Shown one piece after another: positions 51,868-61,374 of a stretch of 64,000 bases of DNA (the stretch's first letter is position 1; the number at the start of each line of letters is the position of its first letter). The stretch spans positions 682,001 to 746,000 of the forward strand of contig MKSR01000029.1 in assembly GCA_001898145.1 (NCBI GenBank), in the 5' to 3' direction. The notes below the pieces were generated by a model that was not told the origin of the DNA, made no database searches, and saw nothing but the letters and a program-made list of their open reading frames with translations. The translations under genes and the position numbers were made by a program. Source of the stretch: Dyadobacter sp. 50-39. Lineage in GTDB: Bacteria > Bacteroidota > Bacteroidia > Cytophagales > Spirosomataceae.

Positions 51868-53016
51868 ATGATGAAAGATTTTAAATGGCCGCTCCTTTTG
51901 CTCGTCAGCATTTTCGCTTATGGCTGTGCTTCTAAAAGTGAAACTGTGTCGGAGACAAAAGACAGCGTTCCTACGATCCCCGTAACGGAACTGAGGCCTC
52001 AGAAGACAGAATTGCACCGCGAATACGTAGGCAACATCCACGCCCTGCGGAACGTCGAAATATATGCCCGGGTGAAGGGTTACCTGGAAGAAGTGTACGT
52101 GGATGAGGGCAAAGAAGTGAGAAAAGGACAGACTTTGTTCCGCATTAACAATGAAGAATATGAAGCCCAGTTGGCCAAAGCGAAGGCTAACCTGCAAAGC
52201 GCGATCGCCGAGGCGAAAGGCGCCGAACTGGAAGAAAAGCGCGTAAAACTGTTGGTGGATAAAAACGTAGTCGCCAAAAGTGAGCTGGAAGTAGCGCATG
52301 CGAAACTGGCAGCAGCCAATGCAAGAATCGAGGAGGCTAAGTCGGAAAAATCGAATGCGGCCATTCAGCTGGCACACACGGTGATCAGGGCACCGTTCGA
52401 CGGGATAATCGACCGGCTTCCCACCAAGATGGGTAGCCTCATCGACGAAGGCACATTGCTTACGACACTGTCGGACATTAAAACAGTTTATGCCTATTTC
52501 AATGTCTCTGAAAACGAGTACCTCGAATATGTGAAAGCCCGCGACAAGGCCGCTACCAAGCAAGCCGTGGTAGAGCTGGAACTGGCCGACGGTTCTTTTT
52601 TCAAGCACAAAGGCACTATCGAAACCATGGAAGGGGCATTTGACGAAGGTACCGGCTCCATCGCTTTCCGCGCTCGCTTTTCAAACCCCGAAAAACTGCT
52701 GAAACATGGATCTACGGGCACTATCCGCCTGACGAACACGGTCGAGAATGCGATCCTCATCCCGCAGCAGGCTGCATTTGAGATCCAGGATAAAAACTTC
52801 GTATATGTATTAGGAAAAGATAACAAGATCAAGACACGGAGCTTTGTGCCGCAATCCCGGTTATCCACTTTCTATGTTGTAAAATCAGGCCTTGAATCAG
52901 GCGAAACGATTGTTTGCGAGGGACTGCAATCCCTGCGTGACGGCGCGACGATCAATCCGAAAACGGTATCATCCGATACTATGTCGGCCGGAAAAATCGA
53001 GCTTTCCGCGCGGTAG
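51868..53016 (+). CDS. RND efflux periplasmic adaptor lipoprotein
   Basis: A MexA/AcrA-type membrane fusion protein of 382 residues. The start at 51868 gives a lipoprotein signal ending at Cys20 (VSIFAYGCASK), so the protein is anchored in the inner membrane. A lipoyl half domain, a long coiled coil (about 110-170, AKAKANLQSAIAEAKGAELEEKRVKL) and VIRAPFDGIIDRLP follow. It connects the pump to the outer-membrane channel. It heads the three-gene efflux operon. An in-frame ATG at 51871 is equally possible; the long frame from 51739 lacks a signal. Confidence 0.92.
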   Translation: MMKDFKWPLLLLVSIFAYGCASKSETVSETKDSVPTIPVTELRPQKTELHREYVGNIHALRNVEIYARVKGYLEEVYVDEGKEVRKGQTLFRINNEEYEAQLAKAKANLQSAIAEAKGAELEEKRVKLLVDKNVVAKSELEVAHAKLAAANARIEEAKSEKSNAAIQLAHTVIRAPFDGIIDRLPTKMGSLIDEGTLLTTLSDIKTVYAYFNVSENEYLEYVKARDKAATKQAVVELELADGSFFKHKGTIETMEGAFDEGTGSIAFRARFSNPEKLLKHGSTGTIRLTNTVENAILIPQQAAFEIQDKNFVYVLGKDNKIKTRSFVPQSRLSTFYVVKSGLESGETIVCEGLQSLRDGATINPKTVSSDTMSAGKIELSAR

Positions 53017-53045
53017 CATTCTTTCTTTCATCTGAATTGTAGATC

Positions 53046-56000
53046 ATGTTTCAAAAATTCATAGAGCGACCGGTCCTATCGCTGGTCATCTCGATATTTA
53101 TTACCCTATTGGGCATCCTGGCAGTGATGCAGTTGCCCGTTTCCCAGTTTCCCGACATCGTTCCGCCATCGGTAGTGGTTACGGCCACCTATACGGGTGC
53201 CAACGCCGAAACCGGGGTCAACGCCGTAGCCGTTCCGCTTGAAAAAGCGATCAACGGCGTGCCAGGTATGACCTACATGACCAGCGTGTCCGGTAACGAC
53301 GGTGTAACGACAATCAATATTTCCTTCAACGTGGGCGTCGACCCCGACCTCGCTGCGGTGAACGTTCAAAACCGCGTCCAAACGGTGATCGACGAGCTTC
53401 CTGAAGAAGTGATCAAGGCGGGTGTCAAAACTGAAAAAGAGGTAAACAGCATGCTGATGTACCTCGACATCATGAGCTCCGACACCGCCGTGGGCGAGGA
53501 TTTCGTATACAACTTCGCCGATATCAATATCCTCAAAGAGCTTAAAAGGATTGACGGCGTAGGTCGCGCGCAGATCATGGGCAGCAAGGATTACTCCATG
53601 CGTGTGTGGCTGCAGCCGGATCGTATGAACAGCTACAATGTCTCTGCCGACGAGGTGATCCAAGCCATCCGCGATCAGAATGTGGTAGCCGCACCGGGTA
53701 AAACCGGCGTGAGCTCAGGCCGTGAAAAGAACGTATTACAATATGTGTTGAAGTACACGGGCAAGCTGTTCGAGCCTGCGCAATACGAAAACATCGTGCT
53801 CCGCTCAAACCCTGACGGTTCGATTCTGAAACTGAAAGACGTCGCCAAAATCGAATTCGGTACACTGGAATATGACATGGCTTCCAAATCAAACGGACGC
53901 CCCTCTGCTTCGATCATGATCAAGCAGCGCCCCGGCTCCAATGCCCAGGAGGTTATCCAGAATATCAAAGACAAAGTTGCGGAACTGAAAAAGACCACAT
54001 TCCCACCGGGCATGGACTACTTCGTTTCCTACGACGTTTCCCGTTTCCTCGACGCTTCTATGCATGAGGTAATCCGCACGCTGATTGAAGCATTTATTCT
54101 CGTAATCCTGATTGTGTATTTGTTCCTGCAGGATTTCCGCTCCACGCTTATCCCCGCCCTTGCAGTGCCCGTGGCACTTGTGGGTACGTTTGCGTTTATG
54201 CAAATGTTCGGGTTCTCCATTAACCTTCTTACGCTCTTTGCGTTGGTACTGGCGATCGGTATTGTGGTCGACAATGCCATTGTGGTCGTCGAGGCGGTGC
54301 ACGCCAAAATGGCCGAAAAGCATCTGGACGCCAAAACAGCAACCATCGAGTCGATGAAGGACATGAGCGGCGCGATCATCGCGATCACGCTCGTGATGTC
54401 GGCGGTATTCGTTCCGGTCGCATTCATGTCCGGCCCTGTTGGTATTTTCTACCGGCAGTTCTCGATTACCCTTGCGATCTCCATTGTGATATCGGGTATC
54501 AATGCACTTACACTTACACCCGCATTATGTGCACTGATGCTCAAAAACACGCACGGACAGCCCGTGAAGAAAAATCCGCTCACCCGGTTCTTTGATGGCT
54601 TCAACAAAGGTTATGACGGCTTGCAGAGCGGTTACAGGAAGCTTTTGTCATCCATTGTCAGCCGGAGAATGATCACCATCGGGTTATTGATCGGTTTCTG
54701 CGTCGCCACATTTGGTATCAACAGCATTCTTCCAAGCGGCTTTATCCCGACGGAAGACCAGGGGGTCATTAATGTAAACGTTACTACACCGGTAGGCGCT
54801 ACCGTTGAGCGGACAGAAGTGGTATTGGACGAAATCCAGAAGGTAGCTAAAAGCCTCGAACCCGTCGAATCCGTTTCGTCGCTTTCAGGTTACAGCTTGC
54901 TTACCGAATCAGCCGGTTCTTCCTACGGCATGGCGATGATTAACCTCAAACCATGGGATCAGCGGACGGTTTCAGTGCAGGACATTATCAAGGAAATGGA
55001 AGCCAAAACGAAGCACATTACCGATGCCGAAATCCAGTTCTTCCCGCCACCTACGGTACCTGGCTTTGGTAACACCAGTGGTTTCGAATTGCGTTTGCAG
55101 GACCGCTCCGGTAATGAGGATTTGCAGAAAACGGCGGAGGTTACCAATAAGTTTATCAAAGACCTCGCCGCTACGCCTGAGATCTCGGCCGCATTCAGCA
55201 GCTTCGATGCGAGCTTCCCGCAATACATGATCCATGTCGACTCGGATATCGCCGCCAAAAAAGGCGTGTCGGTCGACGCGGCAATGAGTACCCTGCAGAC
55301 GTTGATCGGTAGCTATTACGCCTCCAACTTCATCCGTTTTGGGCAGCTATACAAGGTAATGGTGCAAGCCGATGCGAGTTTCCGGAGGAATCCGGAGGAC
55401 ATTCTCAAATTATATGTCAAAAACAACCGCGGTGAGATGGTGCCCTTCTCGACCTTCATCAAGCTGGAACGGGTATATGGTCCAGAATTGCTGACGCGCT
55501 ATAATATGTACACGTCGGCGATGATCAATGGCGATGCAGCCCCCGGTTACAGTAGCGGCGACGCCATCAAGGCCGTCGAGCGGGTGGCAGCAACCAACTT
55601 GCCGAAAGGCTACACCTACGAGTGGTCGGGGATGACACGCGAAGAAATCCTTTCCGGAAATCAGGCTGTGTTCATTTTTGCGATCTGTCTCATATTCGTA
55701 TACCTGCTCCTGGCGGCGCAATATGAAAGCTTCCTGCTGCCGCTGCCGGTAATCCTGTCGCTGCCGACGGGTGTGTTCGGTGCATTCCTTGCATTGAAGT
55801 TAATGGGCCTGGAAAACAACATTTATGCCCAGGTATCGCTCGTTATGCTTATTGGTCTGTTAGGTAAAAACGCAATCCTGATTGTGGAATACGCCATTAT
55901 CCGGCAGAAAGAAGGCCGTACCGTCATAGAGGCCGTGCTCGAAGGTGCTACTGAGCGTCTCCGCCCGATCCTGATGACCTCGTTTGCATTCGTAGCCGGA

Positions 56001-56204
56001 CTGATCCCGCTGGTAATGGCATCCGGTGCCGGTGCGATCGGCAACCGGTCCATCGGCGCTGCTGCGGCAGGCGGAATGCTCATCGGTACCATTTTCGGGG
56101 TAATCATTATTCCGGGACTGTACGTCGTGTTTGCAAGCATGGTAAAGAAGAAAAAGACGCCTCCCGCGGTAATGGCCACGGAGGAAGAGGCATTGCTACA
56201 CTAA
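53046..56204 (+). CDS. RND multidrug efflux pump (HAE1/AcrB family)
   Basis: A 1052-residue inner-membrane proton/drug antiporter. The N-terminus FIERPVLSLVISIFITLLG is the first helix; two large periplasmic loops and twelve helices match AcrB. The helix 4 motif GIVVDNAIVVVEA carries the proton-relay aspartates, and GLLGKNAILIVEYA the helix 10 Lys. FIPTEDQGVI opens the second periplasmic loop. It pumps hydrophobic or amphiphilic compounds, dyes and antibiotics, from the periplasm. It starts 29 bases after the adaptor. Confidence 0.96.
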   Translation: MFQKFIERPVLSLVISIFITLLGILAVMQLPVSQFPDIVPPSVVVTATYTGANAETGVNAVAVPLEKAINGVPGMTYMTSVSGNDGVTTINISFNVGVDPDLAAVNVQNRVQTVIDELPEEVIKAGVKTEKEVNSMLMYLDIMSSDTAVGEDFVYNFADINILKELKRIDGVGRAQIMGSKDYSMRVWLQPDRMNSYNVSADEVIQAIRDQNVVAAPGKTGVSSGREKNVLQYVLKYTGKLFEPAQYENIVLRSNPDGSILKLKDVAKIEFGTLEYDMASKSNGRPSASIMIKQRPGSNAQEVIQNIKDKVAELKKTTFPPGMDYFVSYDVSRFLDASMHEVIRTLIEAFILVILIVYLFLQDFRSTLIPALAVPVALVGTFAFMQMFGFSINLLTLFALVLAIGIVVDNAIVVVEAVHAKMAEKHLDAKTATIESMKDMSGAIIAITLVMSAVFVPVAFMSGPVGIFYRQFSITLAISIVISGINALTLTPALCALMLKNTHGQPVKKNPLTRFFDGFNKGYDGLQSGYRKLLSSIVSRRMITIGLLIGFCVATFGINSILPSGFIPTEDQGVINVNVTTPVGATVERTEVVLDEIQKVAKSLEPVESVSSLSGYSLLTESAGSSYGMAMINLKPWDQRTVSVQDIIKEMEAKTKHITDAEIQFFPPPTVPGFGNTSGFELRLQDRSGNEDLQKTAEVTNKFIKDLAATPEISAAFSSFDASFPQYMIHVDSDIAAKKGVSVDAAMSTLQTLIGSYYASNFIRFGQLYKVMVQADASFRRNPEDILKLYVKNNRGEMVPFSTFIKLERVYGPELLTRYNMYTSAMINGDAAPGYSSGDAIKAVERVAATNLPKGYTYEWSGMTREEILSGNQAVFIFAICLIFVYLLLAAQYESFLLPLPVILSLPTGVFGAFLALKLMGLENNIYAQVSLVMLIGLLGKNAILIVEYAIIRQKEGRTVIEAVLEGATERLRPILMTSFAFVAGLIPLVMASGAGAIGNRSIGAAAAGGMLIGTIFGVIIIPGLYVVFASMVKKKKTPPAVMATEEEALLH

Positions 56205-56224
56205 GCCCCCTCTAATCCAGTTCG

Positions 56225-56248
56225 GGCCGCGGGGCATGCTCCGCGGCC
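56225..56248. terminator. GC-rich hairpin between pump and channel genes
   Basis: A 10-base stem (56225-56234 with 56239-56248, one G:U pair) closes a CATG loop, followed by TTTC. It lies 20 bases past the pump stop and 22 before the channel start. It could attenuate channel expression or protect the upstream message from 3' decay. Confidence 0.5.
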
Positions 56249-56270
56249 TTTCAAATCAGATTTTACATTG

Positions 56271-57716
56271 ATGAAAAGATATAAAAAGTACGTTTCCGGT
56301 GTGATGTTCGCAGCAATCCTGATCTCGGTGACAGGTTGTAAGCTTACGCAGCCCGTGGAGCAGCGCGCACAGATTAAAACCCCGGCGACATTCGCAGGTG
56401 AATCCGATTCGACGGGAATCGGGGAAGTGCAATGGAAAACGTTTTTCAATGACCGGCACCTCGCCGCGCTGATCGACACCGCATTGCAAAACAACCTGGA
56501 TCTCAAAATGGCCGTGCAGCGCATCGAAATGGCCAGGGCCAATATCATGGTCGCTCACGGCGCTATGATGCCTGTCGTGACAGGTGATGTGTCCGGTGGC
56601 GGCCGCAAATTTGGTGATTACACGATGGACGGCGTCGGTAACTACGATACCAACTTCTCCAACAACCTCGACGAAGACCGCCGCCTGCCCGCCCCGTTCC
56701 TGCCCGACTACTTCCTGGGACTGCGCAGTTCCTGGGAAATCGATATCTGGGGGAAACTCAAAAACCAGAAAAAGGCTGCTTATACCCGCTTCCTGGCCAG
56801 CGAAAAGGGCCGTCAGGCGATCGTTACCGGCCTTATTGCCGAAATCGCACGCTCCTATTACGAGCTCCTTGCATTGGACACCGAGCTGGACATTATCCGG
56901 AAAAACATTGCTTTGCAGGAATCCGCGGTAGAGACCATCAAAATCCAGAAAGAGGCCGGCCGGGCGAATGAACTCGGCGTGCGGCAGCTGACGGCGCAGC
57001 TACTCAACACCCGCAGCCTGGAATTCGAAGTCCAGCAGAAGATTATTGAAGTAGAGAACAATGTGAACCTGCTGGCAGGCCGCTTCCCGCAGCCTATTCC
57101 GAGGAGTACGGCTTTGGAACAGTCGATGCCGCAATCCATCAGCGCAGGTGTGCCTCTCCAGATGCTCAGACGGCGACCCGATATTCAGCAGGCTCAACTC
57201 GACCTGCAAGCCAATTATTCCGAACAACAGGCCGCACAACTCGCATTCCTGCCTTCGCTGAACATTACCGCATTCCTGGGTTTCAATGCATTTAAGGGCA
57301 ACTTGCTCTTTTCTTCCGGCTCGCTCGCATACAGCGCGCTGGGTGGCCTCACGGCACCGCTCGTGAACCGGAAAGCATTAAAAGCCAACCAGCGACGTGC
57401 CGAAGCGGCGAGCCTCGAAGCGCTTTACGCCTACAACAAATCGGTTCTCACCGGCTTCCGCGAAGTGAGTACCAGTCTCAAAAAGCTGGAAAATACCCGT
57501 CAGATCAGCGATTTGAAAAAGCAGGAGGTAGACGTGCTGCAACTAGCCGTTGCAACTTCCAAAGACCTGTTTCTGACCGGCTACGCCTCGTACCTGGAAG
57601 TGATCACCGCGCAACGGAGTGTTTTGCAGGAGGAATTGAACCTTACCAATGTGCAGAAAGAACAGTTTCTGGCGCTGGTGGAGTTGTACCGGGCGCTGGG
57701 GGGTGGTTGGGAATAA
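56271..57716 (+). CDS. Outer-membrane efflux channel lipoprotein (OprM/TolC-like)
   Basis: An outer-membrane factor of 481 residues. The start is ATG 56271; a TTG directly before it is the alternative. The lipoprotein signal ends at Cys23 (SVTGCKL). Two structural repeats follow, with DLKMAVQRIEMARANI in the first and the RRPDIQQAQLDLQANYSEQ signature in the second. Trimeric channels of this type complete the tripartite pump with the preceding adaptor and RND protein. A terminator follows the stop. Confidence 0.93.
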   Translation: MKRYKKYVSGVMFAAILISVTGCKLTQPVEQRAQIKTPATFAGESDSTGIGEVQWKTFFNDRHLAALIDTALQNNLDLKMAVQRIEMARANIMVAHGAMMPVVTGDVSGGGRKFGDYTMDGVGNYDTNFSNNLDEDRRLPAPFLPDYFLGLRSSWEIDIWGKLKNQKKAAYTRFLASEKGRQAIVTGLIAEIARSYYELLALDTELDIIRKNIALQESAVETIKIQKEAGRANELGVRQLTAQLLNTRSLEFEVQQKIIEVENNVNLLAGRFPQPIPRSTALEQSMPQSISAGVPLQMLRRRPDIQQAQLDLQANYSEQQAAQLAFLPSLNITAFLGFNAFKGNLLFSSGSLAYSALGGLTAPLVNRKALKANQRRAEAASLEALYAYNKSVLTGFREVSTSLKKLENTRQISDLKKQEVDVLQLAVATSKDLFLTGYASYLEVITAQRSVLQEELNLTNVQKEQFLALVELYRALGGGWE

Positions 57717-57731
57717 GCTTTTGCTCTGCTT

Positions 57732-57769
57732 ACACCAGGAGGAACCATCTCTTCCTGGTGTAGGTTTTT
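57732..57769 (+). terminator. Terminator of the efflux operon
   Basis: ACACCAGGAGGA (57732-57743) pairs with TCTTCCTGGTGT (57750-57761), one G:U pair and a 6-base loop, then TTTTT at 57765-57769. It ends at the stop codon of the convergent gene. Confidence 0.8.
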
Positions 57770-58700
57770 ACTTGATTTCCACCACTCGCTCAAATGGTTC
57801 ACTTTTATACTCCGTATGCGTCTCCGGGTTCGTGGCAACCACACGCAGACGGTATTTGCCGGGTGGGTAGTGGGGATAAAACCAGTCTTCTAGATGCTCC
57901 TCAACTCCCTCCCAATATTTAACTAAATTTCTTATGCCAATATCACCGCGCGCAATGTAACCGGGCTGGGTAATCGATTCTAACTCTACATCAAACCAGA
58001 TTATTGAAGCTTCTAGGTTTGCAAATCCCCAATGTAAATATCCTCCTCCAATATCCATTTGAAAATCTAGTGGTTTATCCCGGTATAAAGAAACGTCCGA
58101 ATATTCCCGATTTTTGTCGTTCGACTTCTCGAACATCATGATAAATGGCTGCTGTGGTGTCTTAGTTACGGCGAACCGATAATTTTGAAAAGTTCTGGCA
58201 CCATCATAATAGGATGCCATTTTCCCGTTCGTAAACACTTGTAGCGTGTAATAGCCTGGCTTGACGTTACGACCAGGATCTAACGTTAGGCTCTGTCCGA
58301 ATACATCGTATCCCGTAATTTTTGTTTGACACTTCTTTCCATCCACATCGGTAAGTACAATGGCCAGATCACTGCTTTCATACAAATTAAATCCGGCGAT
58401 CCTGACTGGCGCACCATTAATCGAACGCTCACTCAGATAACCACTCCACGATAGTCGAATTGGCCCCTTCCTCAAGACAAGAGGCTTTGAGGCGACGGCT
58501 ATCCGACCATTTTGCTTGTGGAAAGAAACGGTGTATGGGCTGACCACCAAGCTCGTAGAAAAGGCTTTCTGAAACGGTGTCAGGCTGGACAAGACCATCT
58601 GCCACCAGAAATGATAATTTTTGTGCACGCAATGAGCTCTCGCAAATAGATCTCCCCTGAGCGATATCTGTCTGCAATGCGAAGGCCGACAAAGAAACAT
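57768..58700 (-). CDS. Secreted hypothetical protein, main body (frame broken near 5' end)
   Basis: A 310-codon frame whose body is clearly coding (KPLVLRKGPIRLSWSGYLSERSINGAP ... HYPPGKYRLRVVATNPE), rich in beta-strand sandwich character. I do not recognise a named family. Its first 30 residues look artificial. A signal peptide lies one frame away at 58740 (MKTILAICTCLFCYVSLSAFA). Third-position GC switches from that frame to this one near 58620, at a run of five T (58618-58622). One T fewer would join the two into a normal secreted protein starting at 58740. So this is a frameshifted gene or a sequencing slip. Confidence 0.6.
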   Translation of the reverse strand: MFLCRPSHCRQISLRGDLFARAHCVHKNYHFWWQMVLSSLTPFQKAFSTSLVVSPYTVSFHKQNGRIAVASKPLVLRKGPIRLSWSGYLSERSINGAPVRIAGFNLYESSDLAIVLTDVDGKKCQTKITGYDVFGQSLTLDPGRNVKPGYYTLQVFTNGKMASYYDGARTFQNYRFAVTKTPQQPFIMMFEKSNDKNREYSDVSLYRDKPLDFQMDIGGGYLHWGFANLEASIIWFDVELESITQPGYIARGDIGIRNLVKYWEGVEEHLEDWFYPHYPPGKYRLRVVATNPETHTEYKSEPFERVVEIK

Positions 58701-58740
58701 AGCAAAACAAGCATGTGCAAATAGCTAAAATTGTTTTCAT
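58429..58740 (-). pseudogene. Signal peptide fragment of the same frameshifted gene
   Basis: The frame from ATG 58740 begins with a good signal peptide (residues 1-21) and stays open to 58429. After about residue 40 its codon use is worse than that of the overlapping frame, so only 58740 to about 58620 is likely the true 5' end of the neighbouring gene. The A5 tract of the coding strand at 58618-58622 is the probable slip point. Confidence 0.5.
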
Positions 58741-58824
58741 GGCAGTTAATAGAAATGGTCAACTGAGATAACTCTACAAAGAGACCAATCTATTTTTAGC
58801 ACGCAAAAAAGAACCGGTTGTACT

Positions 58825-58855
58825 TTACACTCGTGTAAGTTGTATTTTACAACTT
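58825..58855. promoter_or_regulatory. Two overlapping inverted repeats upstream of the XRE gene
   Basis: TTACAC-TC-GTGTAA (58825-58838) and AAGTTGTA-TTT-TACAACTT (58837-58855) are perfect inverted repeats sharing two bases. They lie 60-90 bases before the small XRE gene, a likely autoregulatory site for it. Confidence 0.5.
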
Positions 58856-58915
58856 GACCGTCATTTGTAAATCACATACTTTGCATTATTCCTTCCTCCA
58901 CACACTCACTTTTAT

Positions 58916-59173
58916 ATGACAAATTTTTCCCGAACGATCCGTGGAGTACGTATGATGAAAGGTGTCAAGCAAGCTGAGATCGCTCATCTCTTAGAGATTC
59001 GACAACAGTCCGTCAGCAAACTGGAAAATGGCAAAACGCGTATTTCGAAAACAGTTGCAGATAAAATTGCCAGGTATCTGGGATTCAGTGGGAGTGCAGA
59101 AATGGAAAGTTTCTATGAGAAGCACGTGAGTAAAATCCACGTCGGCATTGACGGTTTTGAAGAACCTCACTAA
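58916..59173 (+). CDS. Small XRE-family helix-turn-helix protein
   Basis: An 85-residue DNA-binding protein. RTIRGVRMMKGVKQAEIAHLLEIRQQSVSKLENGKTRISKTVADKIARYLG is a complete Cro/C1-type helix-turn-helix (about 7-58), followed by a short tail with no ligand domain. Two inverted repeats upstream suggest autoregulation. Such single-domain proteins may be antitoxin-like or phage-type repressors, but no partner gene is next to it. It ends before a strong 21-base hairpin. Confidence 0.85.
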   Translation: MTNFSRTIRGVRMMKGVKQAEIAHLLEIRQQSVSKLENGKTRISKTVADKIARYLGFSGSAEMESFYEKHVSKIHVGIDGFEEPH

Positions 59174-59175
59174 CA

Positions 59176-59221
59176 TACACGAAAAGAGCACGGACCGCGC
59201 GGTTCGTGCTCTTTTCGTGTA
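59176..59221. terminator. Bidirectional terminator between XRE and protease genes
   Basis: A 21-base-arm inverted repeat (59176-59196 and 59201-59221), with a single G:U pair and a 4-base loop. The arms carry AAAAG near one end and CTTTT near the other, giving T-rich 3' sides in both directions. It serves the XRE gene and the convergent protease. Confidence 0.85.
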
Positions 59222-59236
59222 TAGGAATTTCAATTA

Positions 59237-61363
59237 TCACTTCTTCTTAGTCCCAGCCAAACTTGGCTCTTTCGAGATCACGATCAGATCTGCGAGCATT
59301 CTGCCGGTTTCGGTGAGATAGATATCCTTTTTCTTCTTCACGTCTTTCGGAGCATCGGCTACTTTGGCGTCAGCCTCGTCTTCCTCGTCGCCGTCCACAC
59401 TGTCCTCGCCGAGCTGCTTCATGGCGGCGCGTTTTTTCTCCGCCTCGTCACGCTCAGCTTTGCGTTTCGATTCCTGCAAGGAGACGATCTTGTTTTCGCG
59501 GGCTTCCTTGAAATCGTTCAGCGTTTTAACAAGTGTTTTCAATTCCTCGTCAGTTTTGAGACGGTGCTTGTATTTATCGCGAAGCTGCTCTACGATCTTA
59601 GGATTGATGTTACTGGTAACCTCGTAGCGCGAAGATGCGATCTGATCCCAGGGCAATGCGCTGGGTTGCGATCCCTCCCCGTATTCGTTCACCTTGAATG
59701 CGGTAGGCAGTTCCAGATCGGGCGTCACGCCTTTCAACTGGGTGCTGCTTCCGTTAATACGGTAGAATTTAGCCACTGTCAATTTCACCTGACCGAGCTG
59801 GTCTTGCTCTTTTGGCACCCATTGGTTCAAGTCGATCAGCGTTTGAACGGTCCCTTTTCCATAAGTCTGCTCACCTACGATCAGGCCTCGTTTGTAGTCC
59901 TGAATCGCTGCTGCAAAGATTTCGGACGCCGACGCACTGAAACGGTTTACCATAACAGCCAAGGGGCCATCGTAAGCAATGCTAGGGTCGTTATCCGACT
60001 GTACTTCGATTTCGCCCTGGCTCTCTTTTACCTGAACAACGGGTCCGCGGTTGATGAACAAGCCGGTCAGTGAAACCGCCTCCGTGAGCGAACCACCACC
60101 GTTATTGCGAAGGTCGATCACAATACCATCCACATTGGATGCCTGCAATTCGGTGATCAGCTTCTGAACATCTCGGGTGGTACTTGAAAACTCTTTTTCG
60201 CGGTGTTGCGCACCTTCGAAGTCGCGGTAGAACAACGGGATGTCGATCACCCCTATCTTGTAGTCCTTATTGGCATTGTTGATGGATACGATTTCGCTCT
60301 TTGCACGCTGCTCTTCAAGCTTGATTTTCTCGCGCACAAGGCGGTATTCCTTCGGAGGCGAGCCCGGCAATGCATCCGCAGAGATGATCTGCAAACGCAC
60401 CACGGTCGATTTAGGGCCTTTGATCAGTTTTACTGCATCATCGACAAACCAGCCAACGATGTCTACAAACTTCCCTTCATCGCCTTGGGCAACCGCAACG
60501 ATTTTATCCTCTTTTTTAAGTTGCTTTCCTTTGAATGCAGGGCCGCCGGGGATTACTTCAACGATTTTGATGTAGTTATCTTCCTCGCGGAGCAATGCAC
60601 CGATACCTTCCAGCGACTGGCTCATTTCCTGTTTGAAACGGTCGGCAGAAGTTGGCGCCATATAGCTCGTATGCGGATCCAGCGATTCGGAGTACGCATT
60701 CATGAACATCTGGAATACCTGCTCCGTACGGATGCGCCCCAATGCACGGTCGCGGCTCTTATAGCGGTCGCGCAGGGTACTCACCACGGCTGTGTCCGCT
60801 TTACCCGACAGTTTGAGGTCTAATGCCTCGCTTTTCAGGTATTTGCGCCAGGTGTCGTTCAGTTCGTCGGTATTTTTAGCCCAAGCCGCCTTATCACGGT
60901 CGGTATTCATGGACTCGTCCTGATTGAAATCGAACGGTTTGGCGTCTTTCAGCAATGTCTGAATATACTCGCTTCTTTCCTTATAGCGCTTTCTGAAAAC
61001 GTTATACATCTGGAAGGGAACGTCCAGTTCTCTTTTTTGCAAATAGTCGTCGAAAGAGTTCTTATACTGCTCGAAATCCGCAATGTCGGAGGCCAGGTAA
61101 TAGAGCTTACCGTGGTCGATCGCATCGATGTACTTATCAAAAATCGCCACCGAAAGAGAATCATTCAGCTTTGTCTTTCTGTAATGATAGCTGGATAAGA
61201 TCCTCGTCGTCAGCTCCTCCGCTTTGTATTGCGCCGGGATCGGCTTGATATCTTCATCCATGGAGGCGGCCGCAGGTGCCATTACCCCCACTCGTTCCTG
61301 AACAGGGCCCCGCTGCCAACCCAGCAACACAACCGGAATAAGAGTGATAAGATACTTTTTCAT
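59237..61363 (-). CDS. Carboxy-terminal processing protease (S41, Prc/Tsp)
   Basis: A periplasmic tail-specific protease of 708 residues from the ATG at 61363. The signal peptide is short (MKKYLITLIPVVLLGW). An N-terminal Tsp domain precedes the PDZ domain (EGIGALLREEDNYIKIVEVIPGGPA). The catalytic Ser in VNRFSASASEIFAAAI and Lys in QTYGKGTVQ form the S41 dyad. A C-terminal DUF3340-like region with acidic stretches (EDSVDGDEEDEAD) completes it, as in E. coli Prc. It cleaves exported proteins with non-polar C-termini. It follows the FKBP gene on the same strand by 11 bases, so both are probably envelope quality-control proteins. Confidence 0.93.
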   Translation of the reverse strand: MKKYLITLIPVVLLGWQRGPVQERVGVMAPAAASMDEDIKPIPAQYKAEELTTRILSSYHYRKTKLNDSLSVAIFDKYIDAIDHGKLYYLASDIADFEQYKNSFDDYLQKRELDVPFQMYNVFRKRYKERSEYIQTLLKDAKPFDFNQDESMNTDRDKAAWAKNTDELNDTWRKYLKSEALDLKLSGKADTAVVSTLRDRYKSRDRALGRIRTEQVFQMFMNAYSESLDPHTSYMAPTSADRFKQEMSQSLEGIGALLREEDNYIKIVEVIPGGPAFKGKQLKKEDKIVAVAQGDEGKFVDIVGWFVDDAVKLIKGPKSTVVRLQIISADALPGSPPKEYRLVREKIKLEEQRAKSEIVSINNANKDYKIGVIDIPLFYRDFEGAQHREKEFSSTTRDVQKLITELQASNVDGIVIDLRNNGGGSLTEAVSLTGLFINRGPVVQVKESQGEIEVQSDNDPSIAYDGPLAVMVNRFSASASEIFAAAIQDYKRGLIVGEQTYGKGTVQTLIDLNQWVPKEQDQLGQVKLTVAKFYRINGSSTQLKGVTPDLELPTAFKVNEYGEGSQPSALPWDQIASSRYEVTSNINPKIVEQLRDKYKHRLKTDEELKTLVKTLNDFKEARENKIVSLQESKRKAERDEAEKKRAAMKQLGEDSVDGDEEDEADAKVADAPKDVKKKKDIYLTETGRMLADLIVISKEPSLAGTKKK

Positions 61364-61374
61364 TTGCAAGTTTG

